From Pseudactinotalea suaedae (GTDB lineage Bacteria > Actinomycetota > Actinomycetes > Actinomycetales > Beutenbergiaceae), in NCBI RefSeq assembly GCF_009733815.1, contig NZ_WNXY01000009.1:62001-126000 (forward strand): a stretch of DNA of 64,000 bases, in the 5' to 3' direction. Below the pieces are notes generated by a model that worked only from the letters and a program-made list of their open reading frames with translations, had not been told where the DNA came from and did no database searches. Of this stretch, positions 7,531-16,272 are shown one piece after another. Within the stretch, counting starts at the first letter, position 1, and each line of letters starts with the position of its first letter. A program made the position numbers and the translations under genes.

Positions 7531-10500
7531 GTGGCGACTGCTGGGACCGAGAGCGACGCGATCCGTGACCGGGTCTTCAGGCAGACCGCCGAGCTGACCG
7601 CGGAGGGTGGTGAGCCGGAGCTGGCGCCCGTGATCGAGCGGGTGCTCGAGCACGTCGCCACCGAGGACCTGCTGGAGCGGGAGCCGCGCGACCTCGTGGG
7701 CGCCGTACGGTCGTTGCGCGAGCTCGCCGCGACCCGCGAGCCCCGGCAGACGCTGGTGCGGGTGTTCTCGCCCTCGCTGCGGGAGAACGACTGGACCTCC
7801 CGGCGCACCATCGTGCAGATCTGCACGGACGACTCCCCGTTCCTCGTCGACTCGGTCACGGCCGCGATCGCCCAGGACGAGCTGGCCGTGCACCTGATCG
7901 TGCACCCGCTGCTCGTGGTGCGTCGCTCCGAGAGCGGCTCGCTCGAGGATGTCCGCGACGAGCGCCCGCCGGCCACGGTGGGCGTCACCGAGTCCTGGAT
8001 GCACCTGGAGGTCGACCGGCTCACCACGGCGGAGGCGCAGGACGCCCTGGCCACGCACCTGCGGGACGTGCTCGACGACGTCCGCGCCGCCGTCGAGGAT
8101 TGGCGCGAGATGAAGAGCGCGTGCGAGGCGGTCGTGGCCGACCTCGAGCGCGGCGTCCCACCCACCGTCGATCAGGCGGAGGTCCAGCCCACCCAGGAGT
8201 TCCTCAGCTGGCTCGCCGACGACCACTTCACGTTCGTCGGCTACCGCGAGTACCACCTGGAGGAGGCCGACGTCGACGGCGGCACCGAGCTCGTGCTCCG
8301 GCCCGTCGAGGGCTCCGGGCTCGGCATCCTGCGTACCCCGGACGCCCCGTACACCCGGTTGCGCCCGGAGGCGCAGGCGACCGCACGTGAGCCACGACTG
8401 CTCACCGTGACCAAGGCGAACTCGCGCAGCACGGTGCACCGCCCGGTCTACCTGGACTACATCGGCATCCGCACGTTCGACGCCGACGGCGCCGTCACCG
8501 GCGAGAAGCGCTTCCTCGGGCTGTTCACCTCGACGGCGTACGCCGAGTCGGTCTTCCGGCTCCCGATCGCGGCCGCCAAGGCCGAGGCCGTGCTCGACCG
8601 CTCCGGTTTCGCCGCCAGCAGCCACTCCGGCAAGGACCTCGCCCAGATCCTCGAGGCCTACCCGCGGGACGAGCTGTTCGCCGTCGGCGTGGACCGGCTC
8701 ACCCAGACCGTGCAGGAGGTCGCCTACCTGGCCGAGCGCCGCCGTCCGAAGCTGTTCGTCCGCAAGGACGAGTTCGGCAGGTTCGCCTCGGCGCTGGTGT
8801 TCGTGCCCCGCGACCGGTACACCACGGCGGTGCGGCTGCGCATCGAGTCGATGCTGCGGGAGGCGTTCGACGCCGAGCACGTCGACTACACCACGCGGCT
8901 CTCCGACTCCCCGCTGGCGCAGCTGCACTTCGTGGTGCGCGCCGGCACCGGGCAGTCGGTGCCGGATGTCGACGTGACGGCGCTGCAGGAACGCGTCCTC
9001 GACGCGATCCGCACCTGGGACGAGCAGCTCGCCGACGCCGTCCACGACGCCGGTCACGGCGAGGACGTCGCCAACGACCTGCTGGCACGGTTCCGGTTCC
9101 CGGAGGCCTACAAGGAGGACATCGACCCGGCCGACGCGGTCGGTGACCTGATCCGCCTGGGCGAGCTGTCGTCGTCGGGCCGGTCCGTCCATCTCGCCGC
9201 CGGCGAGGGGCCGGGCGAGCGGCGCTTCAAGGTGTTCTCCGACGAGCCGCTGTCGCTGACCCGCGTGCTGCCCGTGCTGACCGATCTGGGTGTCGAGGTG
9301 GTCGACGAGCGCCCCTACTCGATCGCCTCGCCGGGTTCAGGCCGGTCCGACGACGGCCTGCACATCTACGACTTCGGGCTGCGTGCGCGACCCGAGATCT
9401 GGGACGAGGACGGCGCGCCGTTCGAGGAGGCGTTCACCGCCGTGCGGAGCGGCGCCGCCGAGTCGGACGCGCTCAACGCGCTCGTGCTCACCGCCGGGCT
9501 GAGCTGGCGCGAGATCGTGGTGCTGCGCGCGATCGGGCGGTACCTGCGTCAGGTCGGGTCGGCGTTCTCGATGGACTACATCGAGGAGGCGCTGATCGCG
9601 AACCCGCGCCTCGCGGCCGGCGTGGTGCGGTTGTTCGAGACGCGGTTCGACCCCGACCGGCCCGGGGACGCGACAGCGCGCGAGGAGGAGACCGCCACCC
9701 AGGTGCAGGACCTGCTGCACGCGCTCGACGACGTCGCGAGCCTCGACGCGGACCGGATCCTGCGCTCCTTCATCGGGATCGTGCGCGCCACGCTGCGCAC
9801 CAACTTCTTCCAGCGGGACGAGAGCGCACCGGGGGGCGTCAAGCCGTACGTGTCGATGAAGCTCGACTGCCGCCGGGTCCCCAACCTGCCGCAGCCGCAC
9901 CCGATGGCCGAGATCTGGGTCTACGCACCCTCGGTCGAGGGTGTGCACCTGCGGTTCGGGAAGGTTGCGCGCGGTGGCCTGCGGTGGAGCGACCGGCGTG
10001 AGGACTTCCGCACCGAGGTGCTGGGGCTCGTGAAGGCGCAGATGGTGAAGAACGCCGTGATTGTGCCCACCGGCTCCAAGGGCGGGTTCGTCGCCAAGCA
10101 GCTGCCGGACCCGGCCGCGGACCGGGGCGCGTGGGTCGAGGCCGGCAAGGCCGCCTACCGGACCTTCATCCGTGGGCTGCTCGACCTGACCGACAACCGC
10201 GTCGGCGCGGACGTGGTGCCGCCGGAGCGGCTGGTGCGGCACGACGCCGACGACCCCTACCTCGTGGTCGCGGCGGACAAGGGCACGGCCTCGTTCTCCG
10301 ACGTCGCGAACGAGATCTCGCGCGAGTACGGGTTCTGGCTCGACGACGCGTTCGCCTCCGGTGGGTCCGCCGGGTACGACCACAAGGGCATGGGCATCAC
10401 CGCACGCGGCGCATGGGAGTCGGTGAAGCGGCACTTCCGCGAGCTCGGCGTCAACACGCAGGAGGAGGACTTCACGGTCGTCGGTGTCGGTGACATGAGC

Positions 10501-12372
10501 GGTGACGTGTTCGGGAACGGGATGCTGCTGAGCGAGCACATCCGGCTGGTAGCGGCCTTCGACCACCGGCACGTGTTCGTGGACCCCGAGCCCGACGCCG
10601 CGACCTCGTTCGCGGAGCGGCGGCGCCTGTTCGACCTGCCGAGCTCGAGCTGGGCCGACTACGACAGCACGTTGATCAGCGAGGGCGGTGGCGTCTACCC
10701 GCGGTCGGCGAAGTCGGTGCCGATCACGCCGCAGGTGCGCGCAGCTCTGGCGATCGAGCCGGGTGTGGAGGAGCTGACGCCGGCCGAGCTGATCCACCGG
10801 GTGCTGCTCGCGGAGGTCGACCTGCTGTGGAACGGCGGCATCGGCACCTACATCAAGGCCGCCACCGAGACCCACGGCGAGGTGGGCGACCGCGCCAACG
10901 ACGCCATCCGCGTCGACGGCGGCCGGCTCCGGGCGCGGGTCGTGGGTGAGGGCGGCAACCTCGGGGCGACGCAACGCGGCCGCATCGAGGCCGCGCACGC
11001 CGGTGTGCACATCAACACCGACGCCATCGACAACTCCGCCGGCGTGGGCACCTCAGACAAGGAGGTCAACCTCAAGATCCTGCTGGCCGAACCGGTGCGG
11101 TCCGGCGGACTGACCCTCGAGCACCGCAACGAGCTGCTCGCCTCGATGACGGACGCCGTGGCCGCTCAGGTGCTCCGGGACAACTACGAGCAGAACGTGC
11201 TGCTCGGGAACAGCCGCGCCAACAGCGCCGTGATGCTTCCCGTGCACAGCCGCCTGATCAGCTGGCTGGAGGAGCGCGGCGATCTCGACCGCGAGCTGGA
11301 GTTCCTGCCCGACGAGAACGAGATCGAGCGGCGGGTCGCCGCCGGTGAGGGCCTGACCCGACCCGAGTTCGCCGTCGTGCTGGCCTACGCCAAGCTCGCG
11401 CTCAAGAACGAGCTGGCCACCACCACGCTGGCCGAGGAGCCGTGGTTCGAGCGCACGCTCGCCGAGTACTTCCCGGAGCCCGTGCGGGAGCGGTACGCCG
11501 AGGAGCTGGCGTCGCACCCGCTGCGCAGCGAGATCATCGTGAACTCGGTGGTGAACTCGATGGTCAACCGCGGTGGCATCACGTTCGCGTACCGTGCCAC
11601 CGACGAGACCGGCGGGTCGGTCGAGCAGATCACCCGGGCGTTCGTGACCTCGCGGGAGATCTTCGGGCTGCAGAGCTTCGTGCGCGAGGTCGAGGAGACC
11701 GACAACGTCGCACCGACGCTCGTGCAGACCGACCTGTACCTGACGTTCCGGCGGCTGCTCGACCGCGCCTCGCGCTGGTTCGTGCTGAACCGGCCGGACA
11801 TGGTCGACGTCGCTGCCGAGGTCGAGACGTTCGCCGGGCCGGTGCAGACCTGGACGTACCGGATGGGTGAGCTCCTGCAGGGCGAGGACGCCGCGCGGCA
11901 CCGGGCGAAGGTCGCCGAGCTGCAGGAGGCGGGCTTCACGGACACGTTCGCCGAGCGCGGCGCCGCGCTGCTGGCATCGCTGTCGCTGCTCGACATCGTG
12001 GCGACGGCGGACGAGGAGCCGGCCGCCGTCGACGAGGTCGCTCGCGTCTACTACGCGCTGTCGAGCCAGATCGGCTTCGACTACCTGATGCAGCGGGTCA
12101 ACGCCTTGCCGCAGGACGACCGGTGGGACTCGATGGCCCGCGCGGCGATGCGCGACGACCTGTCCTCGGTGCTGATCGCGCTGACGCGTTCGGTCCTTGC
12201 GGCCACGTCCTCCGAGGCCTCCGCGTCGCAGCGCATCGACGACTGGGCGCAGACCGGCGGCACCGCCACCACCCGCGCCCTCGACGCCCTCGCCGCCGTG
12301 CGCGAGGTGGAAGACCCGGGGATCGCGACGTTGTCGGTCGCCGTCCGGACGCTGCGGACGCTCGCCGGATGA
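7531..12372 (+). CDS. NAD-glutamate dehydrogenase (large, GDH-180 class)
   Basis: This 1613-residue enzyme oxidatively deaminates L-glutamate to 2-oxoglutarate and ammonia with NAD. Length and domain order match the GDH-180 class: a long N-terminal regulatory region with ACT-like parts, then the catalytic core, then a C-terminal helical region. The core signature is VARGGLRWSDRREDFRTEVL followed by KAQMVKNAVIVPTGSKGGF, and the NAD-domain stretch GEGGNLGATQRGRIE lies later. The GTG at 7531 is preferred to the one at 7513 because AAGGAG sits seven bases before it. A TAGACT -10 element lies at 7488-7493. It is a single-gene unit ending at a strong palindrome. Confidence 0.96.
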   Translation: MATAGTESDAIRDRVFRQTAELTAEGGEPELAPVIERVLEHVATEDLLEREPRDLVGAVRSLRELAATREPRQTLVRVFSPSLRENDWTSRRTIVQICTDDSPFLVDSVTAAIAQDELAVHLIVHPLLVVRRSESGSLEDVRDERPPATVGVTESWMHLEVDRLTTAEAQDALATHLRDVLDDVRAAVEDWREMKSACEAVVADLERGVPPTVDQAEVQPTQEFLSWLADDHFTFVGYREYHLEEADVDGGTELVLRPVEGSGLGILRTPDAPYTRLRPEAQATAREPRLLTVTKANSRSTVHRPVYLDYIGIRTFDADGAVTGEKRFLGLFTSTAYAESVFRLPIAAAKAEAVLDRSGFAASSHSGKDLAQILEAYPRDELFAVGVDRLTQTVQEVAYLAERRRPKLFVRKDEFGRFASALVFVPRDRYTTAVRLRIESMLREAFDAEHVDYTTRLSDSPLAQLHFVVRAGTGQSVPDVDVTALQERVLDAIRTWDEQLADAVHDAGHGEDVANDLLARFRFPEAYKEDIDPADAVGDLIRLGELSSSGRSVHLAAGEGPGERRFKVFSDEPLSLTRVLPVLTDLGVEVVDERPYSIASPGSGRSDDGLHIYDFGLRARPEIWDEDGAPFEEAFTAVRSGAAESDALNALVLTAGLSWREIVVLRAIGRYLRQVGSAFSMDYIEEALIANPRLAAGVVRLFETRFDPDRPGDATAREEETATQVQDLLHALDDVASLDADRILRSFIGIVRATLRTNFFQRDESAPGGVKPYVSMKLDCRRVPNLPQPHPMAEIWVYAPSVEGVHLRFGKVARGGLRWSDRREDFRTEVLGLVKAQMVKNAVIVPTGSKGGFVAKQLPDPAADRGAWVEAGKAAYRTFIRGLLDLTDNRVGADVVPPERLVRHDADDPYLVVAADKGTASFSDVANEISREYGFWLDDAFASGGSAGYDHKGMGITARGAWESVKRHFRELGVNTQEEDFTVVGVGDMSGDVFGNGMLLSEHIRLVAAFDHRHVFVDPEPDAATSFAERRRLFDLPSSSWADYDSTLISEGGGVYPRSAKSVPITPQVRAALAIEPGVEELTPAELIHRVLLAEVDLLWNGGIGTYIKAATETHGEVGDRANDAIRVDGGRLRARVVGEGGNLGATQRGRIEAAHAGVHINTDAIDNSAGVGTSDKEVNLKILLAEPVRSGGLTLEHRNELLASMTDAVAAQVLRDNYEQNVLLGNSRANSAVMLPVHSRLISWLEERGDLDRELEFLPDENEIERRVAAGEGLTRPEFAVVLAYAKLALKNELATTTLAEEPWFERTLAEYFPEPVRERYAEELASHPLRSEIIVNSVVNSMVNRGGITFAYRATDETGGSVEQITRAFVTSREIFGLQSFVREVEETDNVAPTLVQTDLYLTFRRLLDRASRWFVLNRPDMVDVAAEVETFAGPVQTWTYRMGELLQGEDAARHRAKVAELQEAGFTDTFAERGAALLASLSLLDIVATADEEPAAVDEVARVYYALSSQIGFDYLMQRVNALPQDDRWDSMARAAMRDDLSSVLIALTRSVLAATSSEASASQRIDDWAQTGGTATTRALDALAAVREVEDPGIATLSVAVRTLRTLAG

Positions 12373-12385
12373 GGGTGTGTCGCTT

Positions 12386-12428
12386 GTGATGCGGATCCGA
12401 CGCACCAGGTGCATCGGATCCGCATCAC
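12386..12428. terminator. Bidirectional hairpin between convergent genes
   Basis: The 15-bp perfect arms GTGATGCGGATCCGA and TCGGATCCGCATCAC enclose an inner GCACC/GGTGC stem. It lies between the stop of the glutamate dehydrogenase gene and the stop of the convergent TauE-type gene. No T run follows, which is common in high-GC actinobacteria. Confidence 0.75.
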
Positions 12429-12443
12429 CAGGCCCCGAGCGGG

Positions 12444-13343
12444 TCAGGAGGCCACGGGCGCGGGCTCGGACGTCTCCTCGGCGGCCTTCTCGGCCTTGAG
12501 CTCGTTGTTCTTGCGGACGGCGATGGCGAGCAGCGTCGCCCAGATCGCGGCGAGCACCACGTAGATCCACACCTGCTCGACCTCGAAGGCACGGATGATC
12601 GTGCGGGTGTTCGTCACGAGGATGACGCCGCCCACGAGCGCACCGAGCATCGGCAACGACAACCGCCGCACCAGGTATGCCGCGAACGGCGCTGCGATGA
12701 CGCCACCAACGAGCAGGGCGAGCACGATCGAGGGCTGGACGCCCTGCGTCCCCAGCGCGGTGATGAACCCGAGGCTCGCGGCGACGGTCACCGCGAACTC
12801 GGCGGCCGAGACCGAGCCGATCACCCGGCGCGGGTCGAGGCGGCCGGTGGAGAGCAGCGACGGCGTGGCGACCGGGCCCCAGCCGCCGCCACCGGTGGCG
12901 TCGACGAACCCTGCGAACAGGCCGAGCGGTGCGAGGAAAGCGGTCCGCGGGCGAACGCCCAGCGTCACCGTGGGCTGCCTGCGGAACACGAACCGGCTGA
13001 TGATGTAGATGCCGAGCGCGAGCAGGATCAGCGCCATCCAGGGCGTGGCCGACTCGGTGGACAGGTTCGTCAGCACGGTCGCGCCGAGGAAGGCACCGAT
13101 CGCTCCCGGGAGCGCGATCCGCACGACCACGCCCCAGTCGACGTTCCCGAACCGCCAGTGCGAGAACCCGGACACCGCCGTGGTGCCGATCTCCGCCAGG
13201 TGCACCGACGCCGAGGCCGCCGCCGGTGCGATACCTGCAGCGAGCAGGAGGGTGCTGGACGTGACGCCGTACGCCATTCCCAACGAGCCGTCGACGAGCT
13301 GAGCCGCAAGGCCCACAAGGGCGAAGATGATCACGCGTTCCAT
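12444..13343 (-). CDS. TauE/SafE family sulfite/organosulfonate exporter
   Basis: This is a 299-residue membrane protein with about eight helices in the two-repeat TauE/SafE architecture. The repeats are recognisable: LVGLAAQLVDGSLGMAYGVTS near the N terminus and LGLFAGFVDATGGGGWGPVATP in the second half. Family members export sulfite, sulfoacetate or related anions. AGGAG stands seven bases before the ATG. It is divergent from an Rrf2-type regulator with two dyads between them, so control by that regulator is likely. The exact anion is unknown. Confidence 0.88.
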   Translation of the reverse strand: MERVIIFALVGLAAQLVDGSLGMAYGVTSSTLLLAAGIAPAAASASVHLAEIGTTAVSGFSHWRFGNVDWGVVVRIALPGAIGAFLGATVLTNLSTESATPWMALILLALGIYIISRFVFRRQPTVTLGVRPRTAFLAPLGLFAGFVDATGGGGWGPVATPSLLSTGRLDPRRVIGSVSAAEFAVTVAASLGFITALGTQGVQPSIVLALLVGGVIAAPFAAYLVRRLSLPMLGALVGGVILVTNTRTIIRAFEVEQVWIYVVLAAIWATLLAIAVRKNNELKAEKAAEETSEPAPVAS

Positions 13344-13389
13344 GGGTTGCTCCTGGGGCCGAGATTGCTTAGTGGTCGAATTGGACCTC

Positions 13390-13423
13390 TGAACTCTAGT
13401 TCAAGTAGACCTGTTATGTCTAC
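13390..13423. promoter_or_regulatory. Two dyads in the TauE/Rrf2 divergent promoter region
   Basis: TGAACT-CT-AGTTCA (13390-13403) and GTAGAC-N7-GTCTAC (13405-13423) are adjacent perfect inverted repeats lying between the two divergent start codons. They are candidate operators for the Rrf2-family protein. The region is notably AT-richer than its surroundings, as expected for a promoter. Confidence 0.55.
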
Positions 13424-13459
13424 ATCTTCCGATCGGGCGCATGCGGCACAATCGGTCGC

Positions 13460-13918
13460 GTGCGCATCACGGCGAAGGTGGATTACGCGGTGCGGGCCAT
13501 GGTGGCCCTGACCGCTCGCGGCGCGGAAGCGCCGATAACAGCCGAGTCGATCGCGTCCGATCAAGAGATCCCAGGCGCGTTCCTCATCAAGATTCTCGCC
13601 GATCTGCGCACCGCGCGCCTCATCACTAGCCATCGCGGTGCACTCGGCGGCCACCAGCTCGCGCGGAGCCCCGCTGAGATCTCGATCGCCGACGTCATCC
13701 GTGCGGTCGAGGGTCCTCTCGCCGACGTGCACGGGACACCCCCGGAGGATCTCTCCTACCAAGGCGCGGCCTCGGCCCTGCGTGAGGTGTGGCTCGCGAC
13801 GCGGGTCGCGCTGCGCGAGGTGCTCGAAGAGACCACGATCGACGACGTCGCACGCGGTGAGCTACCCGCGCACGTGACGGCTGCACTCAGCCGCCCCGGA
13901 GCCGACCGACGGCGGTGA
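13460..13918 (+). CDS. Rrf2 family transcriptional regulator lacking the Fe-S cysteines
   Basis: This is a 152-residue Rrf2-type winged-helix regulator. The N terminus MRITAKVDYAVRAMVAL, the recognition segment IPGAFLIKILADLRTARLI and the wing GALGGHQLAR are diagnostic. Cluster-binding members (IscR, NsrR, RsrR) carry three cysteines around residues 90-110. Here that stretch (DVHGTPPEDLSYQGAAS) has none, and the whole protein contains no cysteine. It therefore resembles the cluster-free members such as CymR, which controls sulfur metabolism. Divergent pairing with a TauE-type exporter supports a sulfur-related role by inference. Confidence 0.88.
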   Translation: MRITAKVDYAVRAMVALTARGAEAPITAESIASDQEIPGAFLIKILADLRTARLITSHRGALGGHQLARSPAEISIADVIRAVEGPLADVHGTPPEDLSYQGAASALREVWLATRVALREVLEETTIDDVARGELPAHVTAALSRPGADRRR

Positions 13919-14068
13919 AGCCCGAAGGGGTGAAGGCCGTCGACCAGATGTGAAGAGCATGTGCAGGCTTCAACGTGGGATGCCCACCACGAGACGACAC
14001 CCAGCCATCACACGGTGCATCTGCCGCACATGAGGCAAGATGGAATATCGCCCACGAAAGGAATCACC

Positions 14069-14698
14069 ATGGCGAAGACCAAGAAGGCTGACAAGAAGGC
14101 CGACAGCAAGGGCCTGAAGGCCACCGTCAAGAAGCTCGAGAAGAAGCTGAAGGACACCAAGACCCAGGCCAAGAAGGACGTCAAGAAGGCCAACGCGAAG
14201 AAGGACAAGTGGAAGTCCCGCGCGAAGGAGACCGGCGCTGCGAACGTGACGTCGGGCCGCGAGGTTGAGACGTCTGCATCGCCCGTCGGCGCCGGTGGTT
14301 CGGCGGCACGCCCGTCGGCCGCCAAGCCCGCAGGGCCCGCATCCTCCGTCGGTGCCGGTGGTTCGGCAGCGCGCCCGCCGGCCACCAAGCCTGCACGGAC
14401 CCGCAAGTCCCCGGCGCGCAAGGCCGCCGCTGCGAAGCCGGCCACCGCGACCGCGGTCGAGACAGCTCCGACGTCGACGGCGGCTGCTGCCCCGGTGACG
14501 CGCCGTGCGGCGTCGAAGCGCGCCGCCCGTCCCGCCAGCGCCCCGCGGGCAGCCCGTGGTGCCGGTACAGCGACTGCCTCGGGGGCTCCGAACGCCTCCT
14601 GGACCGTCGCCCAGCTGCGCGACGAGGCGAAGAACCGCAAGGTGCCCGGCTACTACAGCAAGAGCAAGGCGGCCCTGCTCGCCGACCTCAACGTCTGA
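14069..14698 (+). CDS. Lys/Ala/Pro-rich histone-like protein with C-terminal SAP/Rho-N-like domain
   Basis: This 209-residue, very basic protein starts with a lysine-rich, coiled-coil-prone region (KKADKKADSKGLKATVKKLE, about residues 6-70). A low-complexity middle follows with two copies of VGAGGSAARPxAxKPA, and the end is WTVAQLRDEAKNRKVPGYYS, resembling a SAP or Rho N-terminal-like helix-extended loop-helix. This layout is seen in actinobacterial histone H1-like nucleoid proteins, so DNA or RNA binding is likely. GAAAGGAA lies before the ATG and a strong terminator follows the stop. It is monocistronic. Confidence 0.75.
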   Translation: MAKTKKADKKADSKGLKATVKKLEKKLKDTKTQAKKDVKKANAKKDKWKSRAKETGAANVTSGREVETSASPVGAGGSAARPSAAKPAGPASSVGAGGSAARPPATKPARTRKSPARKAAAAKPATATAVETAPTSTAAAAPVTRRAASKRAARPASAPRAARGAGTATASGAPNASWTVAQLRDEAKNRKVPGYYSKSKAALLADLNV

Positions 14699-14714
14699 TC
14701 AGCCGCACCTGAAG

Positions 14715-14755
14715 AACGAGGAAGCCCCCGGCATCGTGCCGGGGGCTTCCTCGTT
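14715..14755. terminator. Strong hairpin terminator
   Basis: The 19-bp perfect arms (AACGAGGAAGCCCCCGGCA and its complement) enclose a TCG loop. They lie between the histone-like gene and the convergent lipoprotein gene and probably serve both. Confidence 0.9.
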
Positions 14756-14770
14756 GCTGACTGCGGTGGA

Positions 14771-15430
14771 TCAGGCCCGCGTGAAGGTCTGGCTGAACTC
14801 CATCCCCTGCATCTCGATGCTGAGCGTCAGCTCCGCGTCGGTGCAGGTGTAGTTCTGCGTCTGCCCCGCCATCGCACTCGCGGTGTCGGCGATGTCCTGC
14901 TCCTCGGTGGTACCGGCGACCGTGACGCTGATGGCGCCCTCTGCCGAGACGACCTCGTCGTAGCTGAGCGTCGTGTCGTCGGCGGTGTAGCTGACGACGA
15001 CAGTGGCGTCGGTCGTGGTCGCTCCCTCGACCGCGGTGCCCTCGACCTCGGCGGAGTAGGAGCTGGAGTTCTGCGCGTCGGTCGTCATCGTCGAGCCGTC
15101 GAAGGTCATGGTCGAGGTGCCCTCGACAGTGACCTCGCCCTCACCGCCGAGCTGGGCCAGGACCTGCTCCTCCATGGCCTCGGGTGTCATCTCCCAGGTG
15201 CCGACGAGGCACTCGGGGCCGGCAGCGGCGTCGCCGCCGCCCGCGTCCTCGGTCTCCTCGTCACCCTCGGTGGTGGTCTCCTCGGTCTGCTCGGAGGTGG
15301 CGTCGCCGCCGCCCTCCGCGCCGCTGGTCTCCTCGCCGCCGCCGTCGCCGGAGCACGAGGCCAGGGTCAGACCGAGGGCGGTCGCGGCCGCCAGGTACAG
15401 GAATCGGTTCGTGGTCTTGGTGGTAGTCAC
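14771..15430 (-). CDS. Putative secreted lipoprotein with acidic Thr/Glu/Gly-rich linker
   Basis: This is a 219-residue predicted lipoprotein. Basic TTTKTTNRF is followed by a hydrophobic stretch and the lipobox LTLASC, with lipidation at about Cys26. An acidic Gly/Glu/Thr linker of about 45 residues follows. The mature domain begins ECLVGTWEM, which looks like a lipocalin-like or META-like small beta barrel and ends in alternating beta strands. The GTG start lies seven bases after a TAGCGT box (15438-15443, minus strand), so the transcript is probably leaderless. No function can be assigned. Confidence 0.75.
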   Translation of the reverse strand: MTTTKTTNRFLYLAAATALGLTLASCSGDGGGEETSGAEGGGDATSEQTEETTTEGDEETEDAGGGDAAAGPECLVGTWEMTPEAMEEQVLAQLGGEGEVTVEGTSTMTFDGSTMTTDAQNSSSYSAEVEGTAVEGATTTDATVVVSYTADDTTLSYDEVVSAEGAISVTVAGTTEEQDIADTASAMAGQTQNYTCTDAELTLSIEMQGMEFSQTFTRA

Positions 15431-15491
15431 GGCGCCGACGCTACGACACGTCACGCCCCGCCGGCGCATCCTCGCGGGATATAACTCCCCA

Positions 15492-16256
15492 TCACCGGCG
15501 GCCGACGACGGCGGTCCCGTCGATCGCCTCGTCCCGGCGCAGCGTCGTGGTCAGGTCCTGTGCTTCGAGCGCGGCACGGGTGAGGCCCGCCTGTCGGCGG
15601 CTGGTCTCGATCACGACCGCACCCTGGGTAGCGAGCCACCGCACCGCACCGGCGGCGATACGGCGGTGGAGGTCGGCACCGTCACGGCCGCCGTCGAGGG
15701 CACGGCGCGGCTCGTGCTCGCGCGCCTCGATCGGCATCATCGCGATCTCGTCTGTGGGGACGTAGGGCGCGTTCGCCACGATCGCGTCTACCCGGCCGAG
15801 CAACGACTCCGGTAGCCCGTCGAACAGGTTGCCCCGGACCACGCGGTCGGGGCGCAGGTTGCGGCGCGCCATCTCGACGGCGGCCGGGTCGACGTCGGTC
15901 GCCCACACCTCGGCGTCCGGTCGGGCCTGGCCGATCGCTGCGGCGATCGCGGCCACGCCGCAGCAGACCTCCACGACGACAGGGGCGTCGCGGCCCCTCA
16001 GGAGCTCCAGTGCCGCCTCGACCAGGACGCGCGAGCGCTGCCGGGGCACGAAGACGCCGCGCCCGACGGCGTACCTCGCCCCGCCCAGCTCGACCCAGCC
16101 GAGGACGTGCTCGAGCGGCTCCCCCGCGACCCGGCGCTCCAGCAACGAGGTGAGCTCCGCCGTCGAGGTGGCCTGCTCCCGCAGGAGCGCGGCCTCGTCC
16201 TCGGCGAACACGCACCCGGCTGCGCGCAACCGGGCGACGACCTCCTCCTGGTTCAC
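15492..16256 (-). CDS. Putative protein N(5)-glutamine methyltransferase, PrmC/HemK-related, NAPY variant
   Basis: This 254-residue SAM-dependent methyltransferase is related to PrmC, which methylates glutamine in release factors. An N-terminal helical segment includes RVAGEPLEHVLGWVEL; SAM motif I is VVVEVCCGVAAIAAAIG (about 93-109) and motif II is WATDVDP. The catalytic loop reads NAPYVP (162-167) where PrmC has NPPY. This substitution occurs in the actinobacterial PrmC-related group of unknown target. The GTG start lies seven bases after CAGACT. It is therefore probably not the housekeeping PrmC. Confidence 0.8.
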   Translation of the reverse strand: MNQEEVVARLRAAGCVFAEDEAALLREQATSTAELTSLLERRVAGEPLEHVLGWVELGGARYAVGRGVFVPRQRSRVLVEAALELLRGRDAPVVVEVCCGVAAIAAAIGQARPDAEVWATDVDPAAVEMARRNLRPDRVVRGNLFDGLPESLLGRVDAIVANAPYVPTDEIAMMPIEAREHEPRRALDGGRDGADLHRRIAAGAVRWLATQGAVVIETSRRQAGLTRAALEAQDLTTTLRRDEAIDGTAVVGRR

Positions 16257-16272
16257 GGGCCCGAGTCTGGCA

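Noticed and set aside
9337-11010. Long antisense open frame inside the glutamate dehydrogenase gene
   Set aside because: High-GC DNA gives long antisense frames; this one is Arg/His/Val-rich with no domain, and the sense frame is a clear enzyme.
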